Below, in pieces: positions 31,692 to 42,149 of a DNA stretch of 64,000 nt. How positions within the stretch are numbered: position 1 is the first letter of the stretch; every line of letters starts with the position of its first letter. Made by a program: the position numbers and the translations under genes. The stretch comes from Magicicada septendecula (lineage: Eukaryota; Arthropoda; Insecta; Hemiptera; Cicadidae). The stretch covers positions 85,985,654-86,049,653 of the forward strand of contig CM068367.1 in assembly GCA_034769895.1 (NCBI GenBank), in the 5' to 3' direction. A model generated the notes under the pieces. It was not told where the DNA came from, ran no database searches, and was given only the letters and a program-made list of their open reading frames with translations.

Positions 31692-34600
31692 ACCATAAAA
31701 CAATAAAGGACAGTTAAATATTTTGTTTTAGGGGGTTTGACTTGGCTGATTTGAACATTGAGACGTGATAACTGAATAAATAATGAATCAGATTTGTAAA
31801 TAAATATTTAGTGAGTTTAATTGTATGTGTTGTGGTTAAGTGGACAGTGTATGTAGGTAATTAATTGTTGTAATGATATTTTGCAATTTAAAGAAATAAT
31901 AAAATTAATTTTGAAAACCGTAATTGAATAATAACAGTTGTTGATGGTAATGAATTCTGTATTGTTAATAATTAATTTAATTAAAACAATTTGATATATT
32001 TTAAATATTTTAATTGATTATGTAAATGTTAATTAATTAATTTTTTTTCTGAATGTAATTTATTGTACGAGACAGAAATTTGGTAATGAATGATGAGTTG
32101 TTGGATTTAAACTAATTTTGTGTAAAATGTTTCAGAGATGATGGTGATTAAGTTTTGGGTGTATGTCATGTTAAATGGATTGTAAGTAGAAAAAATTTTA
32201 TAATCATGTATAATAAAAATGTTTAGAGGAGTGATGGAGATGTTAGTTCAATAATGAGATTATTTGAAATAATTTTGTTCAATAAAAAAGGATAATTAAA
32301 AAAATGTTAATCACAACTGAAAGGTATATAATGATTTTAATAATGAATTTTGAAAATTTTAAGAAAGTTAAACGGTAAAAGGTTATGAATGGGTTGAATG
32401 GTTGTTGATGAAAATATTATGATAATGTATATAAAATTGTTAATTAATTGATTAACTATTAAGTGGCTATTGCGGGGGTGGCCTGTGCTCTCGCAAGTAG
32501 CGAAATGGGTTTGGGGTAACAGTGAGTGTTACCTCCATCGAAGGCCAAAATGGCGATAAATGTGCGGCACACCTTATCCGTGTAAAGTAAAAATTTTACA
32601 CATATTACTAAATGACCGTGTCGCACATAATAGTCTTGATGTATAACAGGCAGTGAAATGAAAGTGTAGATTTCCTCGACTTTTCGGGCGGTTACTGTCT
32701 TACCAGCACTAACCGTGGTTTTGGCTAGCGGCCAGCTATGGTCATACCAAGTCCCTTGACCATAGCTGACTTGAAATTGGTACAGATTTGAAATTCATTG
32801 GGGGGTGACAATTAGAGGAAATCTCCCGGAACTATGGAACAGCGGCTGCCACTCTGCCCGCTTTGGGGTAGCAAGAAAGGTGGTAGATCCGTCTTAAGGG
32901 TGTATAAATATAACAAGAACATGATGATGTTCGTAACGTTTAAAACTTAATAGCGGAAGCAGAGGCACGGAGAGGTAAAACCTGCTCCAAAATATACAGT
33001 CTCTGTGGAAGCGAAAAGGCGCCACAGTCTTACATAATTTGAAAGTGTGTGTGGCTGGGAGGTGACGCAAAGGAGTCACGAATGTAAATTTTATAACATA
33101 ACATTTTTTATTCAAAGTTTGATCAAACAAAAATGCTTGCGCTCTGTTCAATTAACTAGCTGCTCAAATATTTAATATGAGGTGTTCATTACATGCTATA
33201 ATTTTAAGTGTATTATTTTATTGTTGTCTGTTAGATAGGCATTGATAAGAATATGTGTTTTCATGATATGTGTATGCTTTAGATTAAGCCAATAATTATA
33301 CACCTGGCAGGCAATCAACATAATAGAAGTAAGTATTGATAATGTATTTCATGTAATTTGTTCAATTTGAGATGTGTTTTAATCATGTTAGGATATCAGC
33401 TGATCAGCAATAATACGTCACTGGTATATTAGTTATAAATGTTTTAAGTAATTGATGTTCAATGTAATGTTTGAGGTATTACAGATATTTTAAAGTAATG
33501 ATAAAAATAATGTGCTACAATGAGAAATAAAGTAACGATTTGTGAAATCTAATAAGAGATAGTTTTTTGGGTGATAAATATTTTGTGGGGCATACAGATC
33601 TGTCCCAATTGAAATCAAAGTTGAATTTGAAATAGTAGAGATGAATATGATGTAAGGTTGTTTTGAAGTAAGGTATGTTGTAGAATTTTAAGTAGTATTG
33701 ATGTTGACACAGGAGTAATGGAGAATAATTGTAGAGTTCTGAATGATATATTTATGTTTATAATTAAGGAGGTTATTTTATTGTATTTGTAGTAAGGTAA
33801 TGCGATTGAGATTTTTGGGGATGGCAATTTTGTATTAGAGGGTAGTGTAATGTAGGAGTTCGCAACAAAATATGTTGGGACAGGAATTGGTATCGATTTT
33901 AGTGAGGAGGGGCCGCCTTAGGTAGAATCCAGGCCGCCAAATAAGGGAATTGAGTTTTGGGTAAGGGAAACACGTATCCTATGTACAAAGGGTTAGAGAG
34001 TATTTTTTTTATATATGTAGAGAAGGTAGCGATTTGTGTTAAATGATAAGTTGGGGTTAGAGTGTTTTGGGATAGAGATGGGTGTCATGATAATTGAAGT
34101 GGATGAATATTAGAGTCAGAGGGAGAAAGATAATATATCCATACAGATCTAATACAGTTAATGAGAATAAATAATTTACATCACCCACAGTAGATTAACG
34201 TAAGATTGTTGAATAAAGAGAGAGATTGATAATAAAGATATAAAAGCTTTTATTTTAAACCAGTGACAGAATTTTGATAAAATTTGAAAATAATGTAAAA
34301 TTAAGAATTGTTTGTTTTAAATAATTTAAATATCAAGTTGATGATTATTTATATTAAATATTTGTTTATTTTAAATATTTTGTTTTATTATGTTTGTATT
34401 TCAAGTTAGGATATTACAGATGTTCAGTGTATTTTCTGAACGCATACATAACACATGTAGGTCAAGGTTTTGGACTTGACCTAGTTACGATGAGCTGATG
34501 GGGTCATATGCCTACTAAGCTTGTATAGTAGGAAGTCAATTTTAATTTGTTTGTTTAATTAATTCGAACCAATATTTAAATAATTTTGCATATGAGGGAA

Positions 34601-35284
34601 ACATTAAATAAATTTAAAAATGTTTTTTGAATTTTATTTTGTTTGGAATTTTAAATTTTTTGAAGAAAAGAAAAAAAATGATGTTTCGCCTGCCAGCGAA
34701 TGCATATTTTAGGTAGTGATTGTTTTATTATGTGTGTATTTACCATGTTTAGTTTACTGATTTTTTGTACTGCACTGTATTGTTAGACTAAGACATGTTA
34801 GATTAAGGATTTGTTCAAGTAGAAGAAACGCTTAAATTAAGTCATTCCAAAAGAAAAAGAAAAAAATGAAGAGAATTTTTTTTTTTTATAAAATATTATT
34901 TTGAATTTTTTAAATTTTTTATAAATCTTAAAAGAGAATTTTTCAGTTTTATTATGTGTAAGTCAACATGTAATGAGAGTGTGTGTGAGCCCAGTATTTG
35001 CTAAAGGCAGCCAGCTTTCATAAAAGGGGATCCATATCGGTGGAGGATCTGGCATACTCTGAGCTAGGGATTGAGGATTTTGCGGGGGGTAGCATGCTAG
35101 AAGGTGAGGTGCGCTGTGGTACGAGTCTGTTTGATTTCTCGGTGTTGGGATCTCTTACGGAGAAGTCCAGTGATCTCGTTCAGATGAGTCCATAGTCGCT
35201 GAGCCAGGGGGGGTCGTGTACCCATGAGATTAAGAACCAGGGGGTTGTTGGCACCAGTTCCTCACCGGTCCTCTTCGGGGTTTG
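31692..35284 (+). other. Element B non-coding body 2
   Basis: Repeats 25016-28607 with a handful of single-base and homopolymer differences. It contains the second copies of all shared blocks, including the hairpin at 34458-34483. Confidence 0.75.
32560..33080 (+). other. Structured RNA domain with three-stem module (body 2)
   Basis: Second copy of the module. P1 is AGATTTCCTC (32668-32677) with GAGGAAATCT (32815-32824). P2 and P3 are unchanged from body 1. Confidence 0.7.
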
Positions 35285-35335
35285 TCGATGAGATTTCTTC
35301 TGTTGTGAACAGCAGAATTCTCATCGAGGGGGTAT
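35285..35335 (+). promoter_or_regulatory. Element B pre-LTR hairpin and polypurine tract (body 2)
   Basis: TCGATGAGA/TCTCATCGA stem at 35285-35327, then GAGGGGG directly before LTR 3. Confidence 0.7.
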
Positions 35336-36702
35336 TGTAGCGGGTCAATTTTTGGGTGTTTTCATTTTTCACAGTATGGAATGATTATATTTTTTATTGA
35401 TTTCATTTTTGGGCGGGTTTGTCTAAAAGTTGTGAAAATTATTGTGTAACGAAATTCATTCCATTATAACCGAACGCATGGCAACGTTATTTCCATTGTG
35501 TAACAGAACGGTGTTAAGAAATAGTTTGAAACAAAGGCATAGACGCAGTTGTTGTTGTTGTGTAATGCGGCTGAAGAATTTGCACCTCCACAAATTTCTA
35601 AGAACTATGCGAGAGTGTGGCATTGCGCACCCATGCGCATGCCCAGCAGGGGCGCCTACCCAAGCGATGACTAAAAACTCAAGATGGCCAGAGCGTAAAA
35701 AAATATTCGTCGTCTTCTCCAAGACGTCCCGGAAACACTGCTAACGCCCCGCCTACTGTTAGTGACATCAGCAGAGCCAAAGCCAATATCGTACTTTGGT
35801 ACCCGGAATATAACTTCCATATTCCATATATAAAATGGTTACCTAACAACAACTGAGTATGAGCGACGAAAGCATAGTGGCAGTGAACAACAATTCCCGC
35901 CAGAGAAAGGAAGATGTACCTGTTACGTTCTCGGTGCCAGTCTACACTAGTCAGAGACGCGACACAGTCAACTAGAAGTCGACTCTATTAATAGACGCTA
36001 ACAGTTTGGTTTAGGCCCCGGTCGGTGGCGCCTAACTCGATAATATCGTTAATACCGACCGGGACCCGAAGAATTAACGACTTTGTAAATTGTTGCATTG
36101 CAGTGATGATCTGATAACATTAATAACAGTGAATGGAACCGTAACAAAGCACGTGTTCGGTCGGTAGTGCGTATCCCCAATTACGATACAACTAAAACGA
36201 AATGCGCAAAGATTAACTATGGTGTTATTTGAATATAACCTTTTATGGGGGTTTTTGTTTGTATATTGTGTGAATGCGTGTGCGAGCAAAGCTGGGCTAC
36301 TTTATAAATATAAGAAGTATATTATCAATGTAAGATGTATTTAACCTTCTCAATACCTGTTTTGTTCTTGTGTGTCGTGGAGTAAGGAGGAGCTGGTTCA
36401 GTAAGTAAAGTGTTCATTTCATAACAAAAATGTGTTAGTCTAAGTTATTTCATCATTACCACTGTCTTATTTCTGTGTTGAAAAAATTCGTCTAACGTTC
36501 CGGGATCTTCTGAATTATTAATTGGGTGGGGTCAGATTGCTAAATTGTCCGTTTTATTAAGGTAAAGTGAAAAGGTCTCCATATCTGTCCTTCAAAGATA
36601 TAGGTGGCGACTCTGGGCTTCTGATGAAATTTCTGCAACAGGTAAGTCCTGGTAGTGTACTTTATTTATTTTATATTTTGGCGTATATGTTTTAACGTTA
36701 CA
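35336..36702 (+). repeat. Element B LTR 3 (3')
   Basis: 1367 bp, ending AACGTTACA. It is followed by the target duplication GATT and then the resumed Helitron helicase. Confidence 0.92.
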
Positions 36703-37108
36703 GATTGGCGTGCCCATCATACTACTCCGTACTTTAAACCCACCGAAACTTTGCAATGGTACTAGATTGCGAGTAGTGTCATTGCAAAAAAACGTTATAG
36801 AAGGTCGTATAATATCCGGATGCGGAAAAGGTGAGACAGTGTTTATACCACGAATTCCCATAATACCGTCGAATTTTCCCTTTCAATTCAAAAGACTGCA
36901 ATTTCCTATCAATGTCAGCTTTGCTATGACAATCAACAAGTCACAAGGGCAAACCTTGAGCAAAGCTGGCATAGATTTAACTAAGGGTTGCTTTACCCAT
37001 GGGCAGCTATACGTGGCATGTTCACGTGCGAGGGATGCCACTAGCGTTATTGTTTTAGCCCAAGGAAGTCGTACACCTAACATTGTATATAAAGAGATTT
37101 TTCAATGA
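36703..37108 (+). pseudogene. Helitron Pif1-like helicase, C-terminal part
   Basis: Resumes exactly where element B cut the gene: GVPIILLRTLNPPKLCNGTR, then VSFAMTINKSQGQTLSKAGI (helicase motif V/VI region) and FTHGQLYVACSRARD, with the normal Helitron stop at 37106-37108. This segment has no stop or frameshift. Together with 21107-21985 it completes the helicase domain. Confidence 0.92.
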
Positions 37109-37385
37109 GGTTAATACAAAAAGCCAAAAAATGAACAAAAAACAAAGAAATAAATAAAAAAAATTAAAAACGAAAAGACAAAAAAAAAAGAACAAAAACA
37201 AAAAAAAATGAAAAAAAAATTAAAAAACACGAAACATCGACTCGCAAAAAATAAGAATGAGACTAAACTTAGCATGGGTATTTCTTTACGAGGAATGCAT
37301 AATTATTAACTTTTCGTTAACTCAGCGAACTGAACAAACATTTTTTATGAAATTCCACGCGGACGAAGTCGCGGGTAACAGCTAG
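37109..37385 (+). other. Helitron 3' end: A-rich tail and terminal hairpin
   Basis: An A-rich stretch (about 37115-37230) precedes the conserved Helitron end. The hairpin CGCGGAC-GAA-GTCGCG (about 37359-37374) lies some ten bases before the terminal CTAG at 37382-37385. The hairpin is the known termination signal for rolling-circle transposition. The next host base is T. Confidence 0.9.
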
Positions 37386-38871
37386 TATACAAATAAGAAA
37401 AACCAGATGTGTCAACACTAAGAGGTGTATGTATTAAAACATATTACATAATGTCATATTTTCTTTTCCTCGTTCCTTCATACTGTATTCTCTTTTCAAC
37501 TCTGTATTTCTTCTCTACTTTATACATTAATAGTTTGAAGACATTTTTGCTTTTGATTATCTCAATTTAACATCAGAAAACATGACGTAAATCATTCCTC
37601 TTCTGGACAGAAAAAAAAAGAAAAACATCATGGGTTCCCATGGCATAACCCGTTTTGGCTAACCTGAATTAAAAACTAGTCACCTTTTGAAAAATCACTC
37701 CTCCCACAGAAGTTGGGTTCAATGCACAAGGATAGGTAAATTTTCTGCCAAAACATATCAATTCAAATATACATAGAAAATGTGAGTCACAGAGAGACAG
37801 AAATATGAAAACACATCAGGCTAAAACAACAATACAAATAAAATATAATAAGCACGCATCAAATAAAACTGTTAGGTTTTTGGTTATGTAAAAATTATGT
37901 TCACCTTACGTAATGAACACCTGTATGATTTAATAACACACTCCTCTGGTAAGACTCAAGCTAGTGGTGAGCTATTAAAAAGAATATTTAAACCATAAAG
38001 CCTGCTTAAGTTATTGGAAATTCCCCATGCCCATGAGGATAAAGCAACATCGATACAAATAAAATGTAATACACCACGTACAAATGAAACTCTGAGGGTT
38101 TTTGGTTATGTAAAAATTACATTAACCTCACATAATGAACACCTGTATGATTTAATAATACACTCCTCTGTTAAGACTTGAACTAGCGGTGGGCTGTTAA
38201 AAAAAAATATTTAAACCACAAAGTCAGCTTACCTTATCGGAAATTCCCCACGCTTCGAAAGAGAATCAAACTGGGGGAACCAAGCCTCTGTAGGAAGAAT
38301 GGACATAAGGAATAACAGGGTTTACCTGCATTTATGAAAAAATAAAGGATCTAGCGATGGTCTGGGTGAAAATGTTGAAACCTGGTTCCTTAGATGGATG
38401 CTATGTAGCTATGTGGTATATAGTCAGTTCCAGCTACATGCTACCCATTCAGTGTATGAGTCTGAACTAATGAAAACTTGCACATCATGGCACATGCACA
38501 GAGCGCATTGCAAAACGCAGTACTAAGGGATGATAGTCGATCTACATACACACGTAAATACTCCACGTGCTAAAATACTGAACAGAAGCAGATATATATG
38601 TTCATATGTTCAATAAGGAGAATCTCATCTGAATGGTTTTCATACGAAACTGAAACCTTATTTCATTATGACCATTTTCCATATGATCTATTGACAAAGC
38701 CAGTAGTTGGCAGATATGAATATAGGAGAAAAATCATGTACATTTGTAAAAAAAATTTGAAAAATTCAACTAGAACTTATTAATAGTTCATACAATAGAA
38801 CTTATTAATAGTTCATATAATAAACAACTCTATGTTTAAAATAAGAAAACTGAAAATTACAATTCACTAAC
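37386..38871 (-). other. Nup155 intron, part 5' of the Helitron in gene sense
   Basis: Remaining sequence of the 33.6-kb intron (donor GTTAGTG next to 38872). It contains a diverged tandem duplication of about 215 bp (37829-38040 and 38048-38260; shared TTTTTGGTTATGTAAAAATT and AATGAACACCTGTATGATTT) and a short tandem repeat AGAACTTATTAATAGTTCAT twice at about 38771-38820. No gene. Confidence 0.75.
37829..38260. repeat. Diverged tandem duplication, two units of about 212 bp
   Basis: Both units run from ATACAAATAAAATRTAATA to GGAAATTCCCCA, with roughly 85 per cent identity by eye. The origin is unknown; no transposon terminus was recognised. Confidence 0.75.
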
Positions 38872-38968
38872 CTTAGTGCAAGCAGCATCTTCATTATGAT
38901 ACAACTTTGGGCAGACATCTCGTAACTTCAGACTAATCGGATCAATTGAAGTATTATCACTAAGATAC
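38872..38968 (-). CDS. Nup155: Nup155 exon
   Basis: 97-base exon. The first base completes a Thr codon from the upstream exon, and 32 codons follow: YLSDNTSIDPISLKLRDVCP and then KLYHNEDAACTK. Vertebrate Nup155 has [24 protein letters not shown]-type sequence here, the block just before the helix in exon 5161-5238. The acceptor is TTGATTGTAG and the donor GTTAGTG. It ends in phase 0 at the start of the 33.6-kb Helitron-bearing intron. Confidence 0.92.
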
Positions 38969-39345
38969 CTACAATCAAAGAGAAAATAATAAAACTGTAT
39001 ATCTCTTACAGTGTTTATGGTTAAACATTGCAGCCAATTTGCAAAGCCTTCTATTTCAAAATTGGAAATGAATTTATCAGTCATAAAATGCACACTGGTA
39101 AAATGTAACATGTCTTCATTTCACTTAATTTTACAATTCAAAAATAGTCAATCTAAAGTTAAAAACATATCTTGCTTGTACTGCATTATTATATTAAATA
39201 TGTGCAAGACATTTAAAAGACTTCATTCTACAATCCATTAATAATATATTATTATTTGTACAATGTGTTACACTTATAACGTGCAATTAAAAGTAGTTTG
39301 GTATTCACAATAGAAAGTTTCTAGCTTTACATAACTTGTACTTAC
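38969..39345 (-). other. Nup155 intron (377 bp)
   Basis: Donor GTAAGT at 39340-39345 and acceptor TAG at 38969-38971. AT-rich, nothing else seen. Confidence 0.8.
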
Positions 39346-39440
39346 GTATTTATAAGTTTATTTATTAAAATTGAGCACAGTTCTTGTTCGACAATTATTA
39401 AATCCCTGAATGTCACCATTAGCATGTGATTCTGTTGATC
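39346..39440 (-). CDS. Nup155: Nup155 exon (most 5' of the five seen)
   Basis: 95-base exon: 31 codons plus two bases of a Thr codon. It reads DQQNHMLMVTFRDLIIVEQE and then LCSILINKLIN, matching the [23 protein letters not shown] region of vertebrate Nup155. The acceptor TTTTCCAG and donor GTAAGT are strong. Upstream exons, including the beta-propeller, must lie beyond 64000, since nothing similar was found between 39441 and the window end. Confidence 0.88.
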
Positions 39441-40820
39441 CTGGAAAACAGAAATTTAGACATTATTGTGACATTCTTGAAGAAATCCAAAAGTTTATTT
39501 TGTTTTACACATCTTTTAAACATACGGGCTTTCAATGATAAAGACCGGTTATTTTGTGTTTCAGTTAATATTAGCAACTTGCAAAGTTTCTTTGCTCAAT
39601 ACAAGAGAAGTTACTGAGGATTAAAAATGTGGTGTGGGTACAAAAAGTCAAATTTTTCTTAAATATAAGAAGTCATACTGTATGGGGCAAAATTTACATA
39701 ATACTTTTATAAATACTTTCATGGAAATAACTTAACATTGGAAGATGAGGCCCAACATAAGGTGATGCGACAGCCAGTGAGAGCTTCATAACCATATACG
39801 GTTTTGAAGCAAATCGAGAGTTTATTTGCGACCAGTGACTAACACCGAAAGAATTTTGTTGACGAAAATCTGTTTGTGGCGAGTTGAAGAGGTGAGATAC
39901 AAAGCCCAACGGAACTTTTCAATACCAAGGATGAGACGTATGGTGGGGAACGGAATGAACTGGTTTTAAAGACGTCACCAAACGGAAATTTTAATGCCGA
40001 GACGCAGTCGTAACGCCAATATTACAGTCAGTCTCCAGCCCGATGTCAAACAGAGCGGATGTAGTGTGCGCGCACAGCTAAGGTAGGCCTACCGAAAAAA
40101 AGAACTTTTAGAAGTGTTTACAAAAGAATACTTTCAATCAAAAATTTAAAGTGGATATAGATCTGAGTGATCGGAACATTTACTGGTGTATTTTACTCTT
40201 TCGTTGGGAAAAACAACAACAACATGGTGCAACTACGACTCGGAGACTACTTACGAAAAACATAAGTAACAGTAACAATAAAGGACAAATTGGTCAAAAT
40301 TCAATTTCAGTCAAAATGTATTAAACAATTAAAAAATGAGCTCAGAAATGTACCGTATGAAAGTGTGTGTGTTTGTGTGAACAAAGAATATAAATTTAAG
40401 AAGTGCTGGGTTTGCGAATATATATACATACATAGTTAAATCAATGATTCAGGACACTCTATTTTTGATGTAATAATTACTTGTAACTTGTTTTGCACCT
40501 CAGGGCAGAACATAGATATGTTCATTTTGAGGGAATGTCAGTATACAGAAAAATAAAATAATATTCAATTTTAACTTTATAAATATGTATTGTGTTTAAT
40601 TGTATTTGCCTATTATTCTCTGCCAAGTACACTAAACGACATCCTTGGTTAACCTTAACACGTAAAGTCAATTATTACGTAATTTTAAATACAATACAGT
40701 TTCAGTTGGAGTCCGAACTAGGGACAAATTTAACATCTAAACACTGAAATGTTTCAATACGGTGGGGTAAACAAACGGCACACAAATATTTCTGTATTTA
40801 CATCCATGGGGAGAATACTT
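39441..40820. other. Upstream Nup155 intron, no gene recognised
   Basis: Host intron before element C. Two loosely similar segments occur near 39900-40015 (CAACGGAACTTTTCAATACC and CAAACGGAAATTTTAATGCC). The open frames here have no recognisable product. Confidence 0.45.
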
Positions 40821-41938
40821 TGTAACGGGGCTAAAAGGAGAGGGGTTTATATTTTTATTAAAAATCACAATTTTGTTTTCCATCTGTGTGGCCAGTCCCA
40901 TGTATCGTCAAACAAAGGAACTGTGAGGTGAAGTTGTGTAAGAAGTCGGTACAATGGAATGCGGCATGTATGCGACAACGCAATTTAATTCTAAGAACTG
41001 TAATGCTGTGTGGCTCACACAAACGCACGACCACCAGCGGGGCGCACAAACGACGCTGAGACACAAAAACCAATATGGCCCGAAGGTAACTAATTTTGTC
41101 AGCACGTGGTCCCATGCTGACGGAAGTCTTGACAAGAATACGCCTATTTAGTGACGTAACCAGGGGACTCAAAATTTTGTCGACGTCCAACACACGTAAA
41201 TAGCACGTGTTAAATGAACAGTGACGGACGATTCAGATCATAAGGCATTGTAAGTTCCGTTATGCCTATCTTCTGGTGGGAGATTGGTTGGTGACGCTCG
41301 CTCTCAGATGAAATAACTCTGTTTTCCCGGCCGGGAACTCTACGAAGTCGCGCATTTCTAAATTTATTATTTTTGGTAAAAAGTGTCAACTTGTGCTTAC
41401 AAAATGAATCGATATCTAAAATGTAGCCAGTGAAGTGACGGAAAACCTTTAAAGTGAATATAACCAACGAAACATTTGGATATAACTAGTGCAGCATGCG
41501 GCGACGAGAGGGACATCTCAAGTTAGGTTCCTGATTTTAGTTCCTTTTAATTCAATGAGCGTTATTAAATAATGGGAAGGTAAATTGAATGAAAGTGAGC
41601 ATGTGGCAAGCTGGGTCGTCTTAATTAATTAATTAAGTATTATATTAGTTACAATGTTGAAATAAATGCTTAGATGATATGCAATAATATCAAGCAGTAA
41701 TATGTCAATGTTGAAAGAAAGAGTAACAAATTCATGCCTTTTTAAAAATACAGATGATGAAATAAAATCTTAGTTGTTTTCTATATAAGCGAATCGAGTG
41801 AATTATTGAGATAACCTTGCAATCATCCTTGCATTTCGAAGTTCGTGTGATGTAACCCTGAGCAGAACAAGGTAAGTGGGAAATAAATATTTTATGAAAT
41901 ATTTTTGTGATCTAAATGTATTAATTAATAATATCACA
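40821..41938 (+). repeat. Element C 5' LTR
   Basis: 1118 bp. Splice-donor-like AAG/GTAAGT at 41869-41877. The primer-binding site TGGCGTGTCCGAAGCAGG begins at 41941. It contains GGCAAGCTGGGTCGTC, the counterpart of the GCAAAGCTGGGCTACT block in A and B. Confidence 0.9.
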
Positions 41939-42149
41939 AATGGCGTGTCCGAAGCAGGGACAGTTTTTATAAATGGAAACCTATATATAAAAACCGCACC
42001 TACAAGGGAAATGCAAGTTGATTTCAAGGTTAAGTAACTACGTAAAAAATTACGTAACATATATAAAACGGTACATCAATGGTCAAATGTTAAGAGTTAA
42101 GTGGTAGATGTTTTTATATAAGAAAATCTAAATCAATAAACTTATAAAT

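Larger units (their letters stand above)
21986..36702 (+). mobile_element. Element B: tandem LTR retrotransposon, three LTRs and two bodies
   Basis: LTRs at 21986-23349, 28659-30025 and 35336-36702 flank two nearly identical 5.3-kb bodies. The outer target duplication is GATT (21982-21985 and 36703-36706) and there is none around the middle LTR, so this is one insertion made longer by recombination. LTRs begin TGTAGCGGGTCAATTTTTGG and end AACGTTACA. No protease, RT or integrase is present. It splits the Helitron helicase gene. LTR and non-coding blocks relate it to A and C. Confidence 0.93.
5813..37385 (+). mobile_element. Helitron, 31.6 kb, with two nested LTR elements
   Basis: The 5' end is TCTGTCTGTCTATTTGTTCC followed by the widespread arthropod Helitron start (CTAATCTCTGAAACGGCTGG). 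The 3' end is the hairpin CGCGGACGAAGTCGCGG and then GGTAACAGCTAG. The ends obey the Helitron rules: TC start, CTAG end, no terminal inverted repeats, and insertion between A (5812) and T (37386). Inside is a + strand Rep/Helicase gene, now broken by element A, element B and several frameshifts. Removing A and B would leave about 6.9 kb, a normal autonomous Helitron size. It sits antisense inside one Nup155 intron. Confidence 0.93.

Noticed and set aside
37115-37230. A-rich stretch as poly(A) tail of a processed gene
   Set aside because: It lies between the Helitron stop codon and Helitron 3' hairpin, so it is Helitron 3' sequence.
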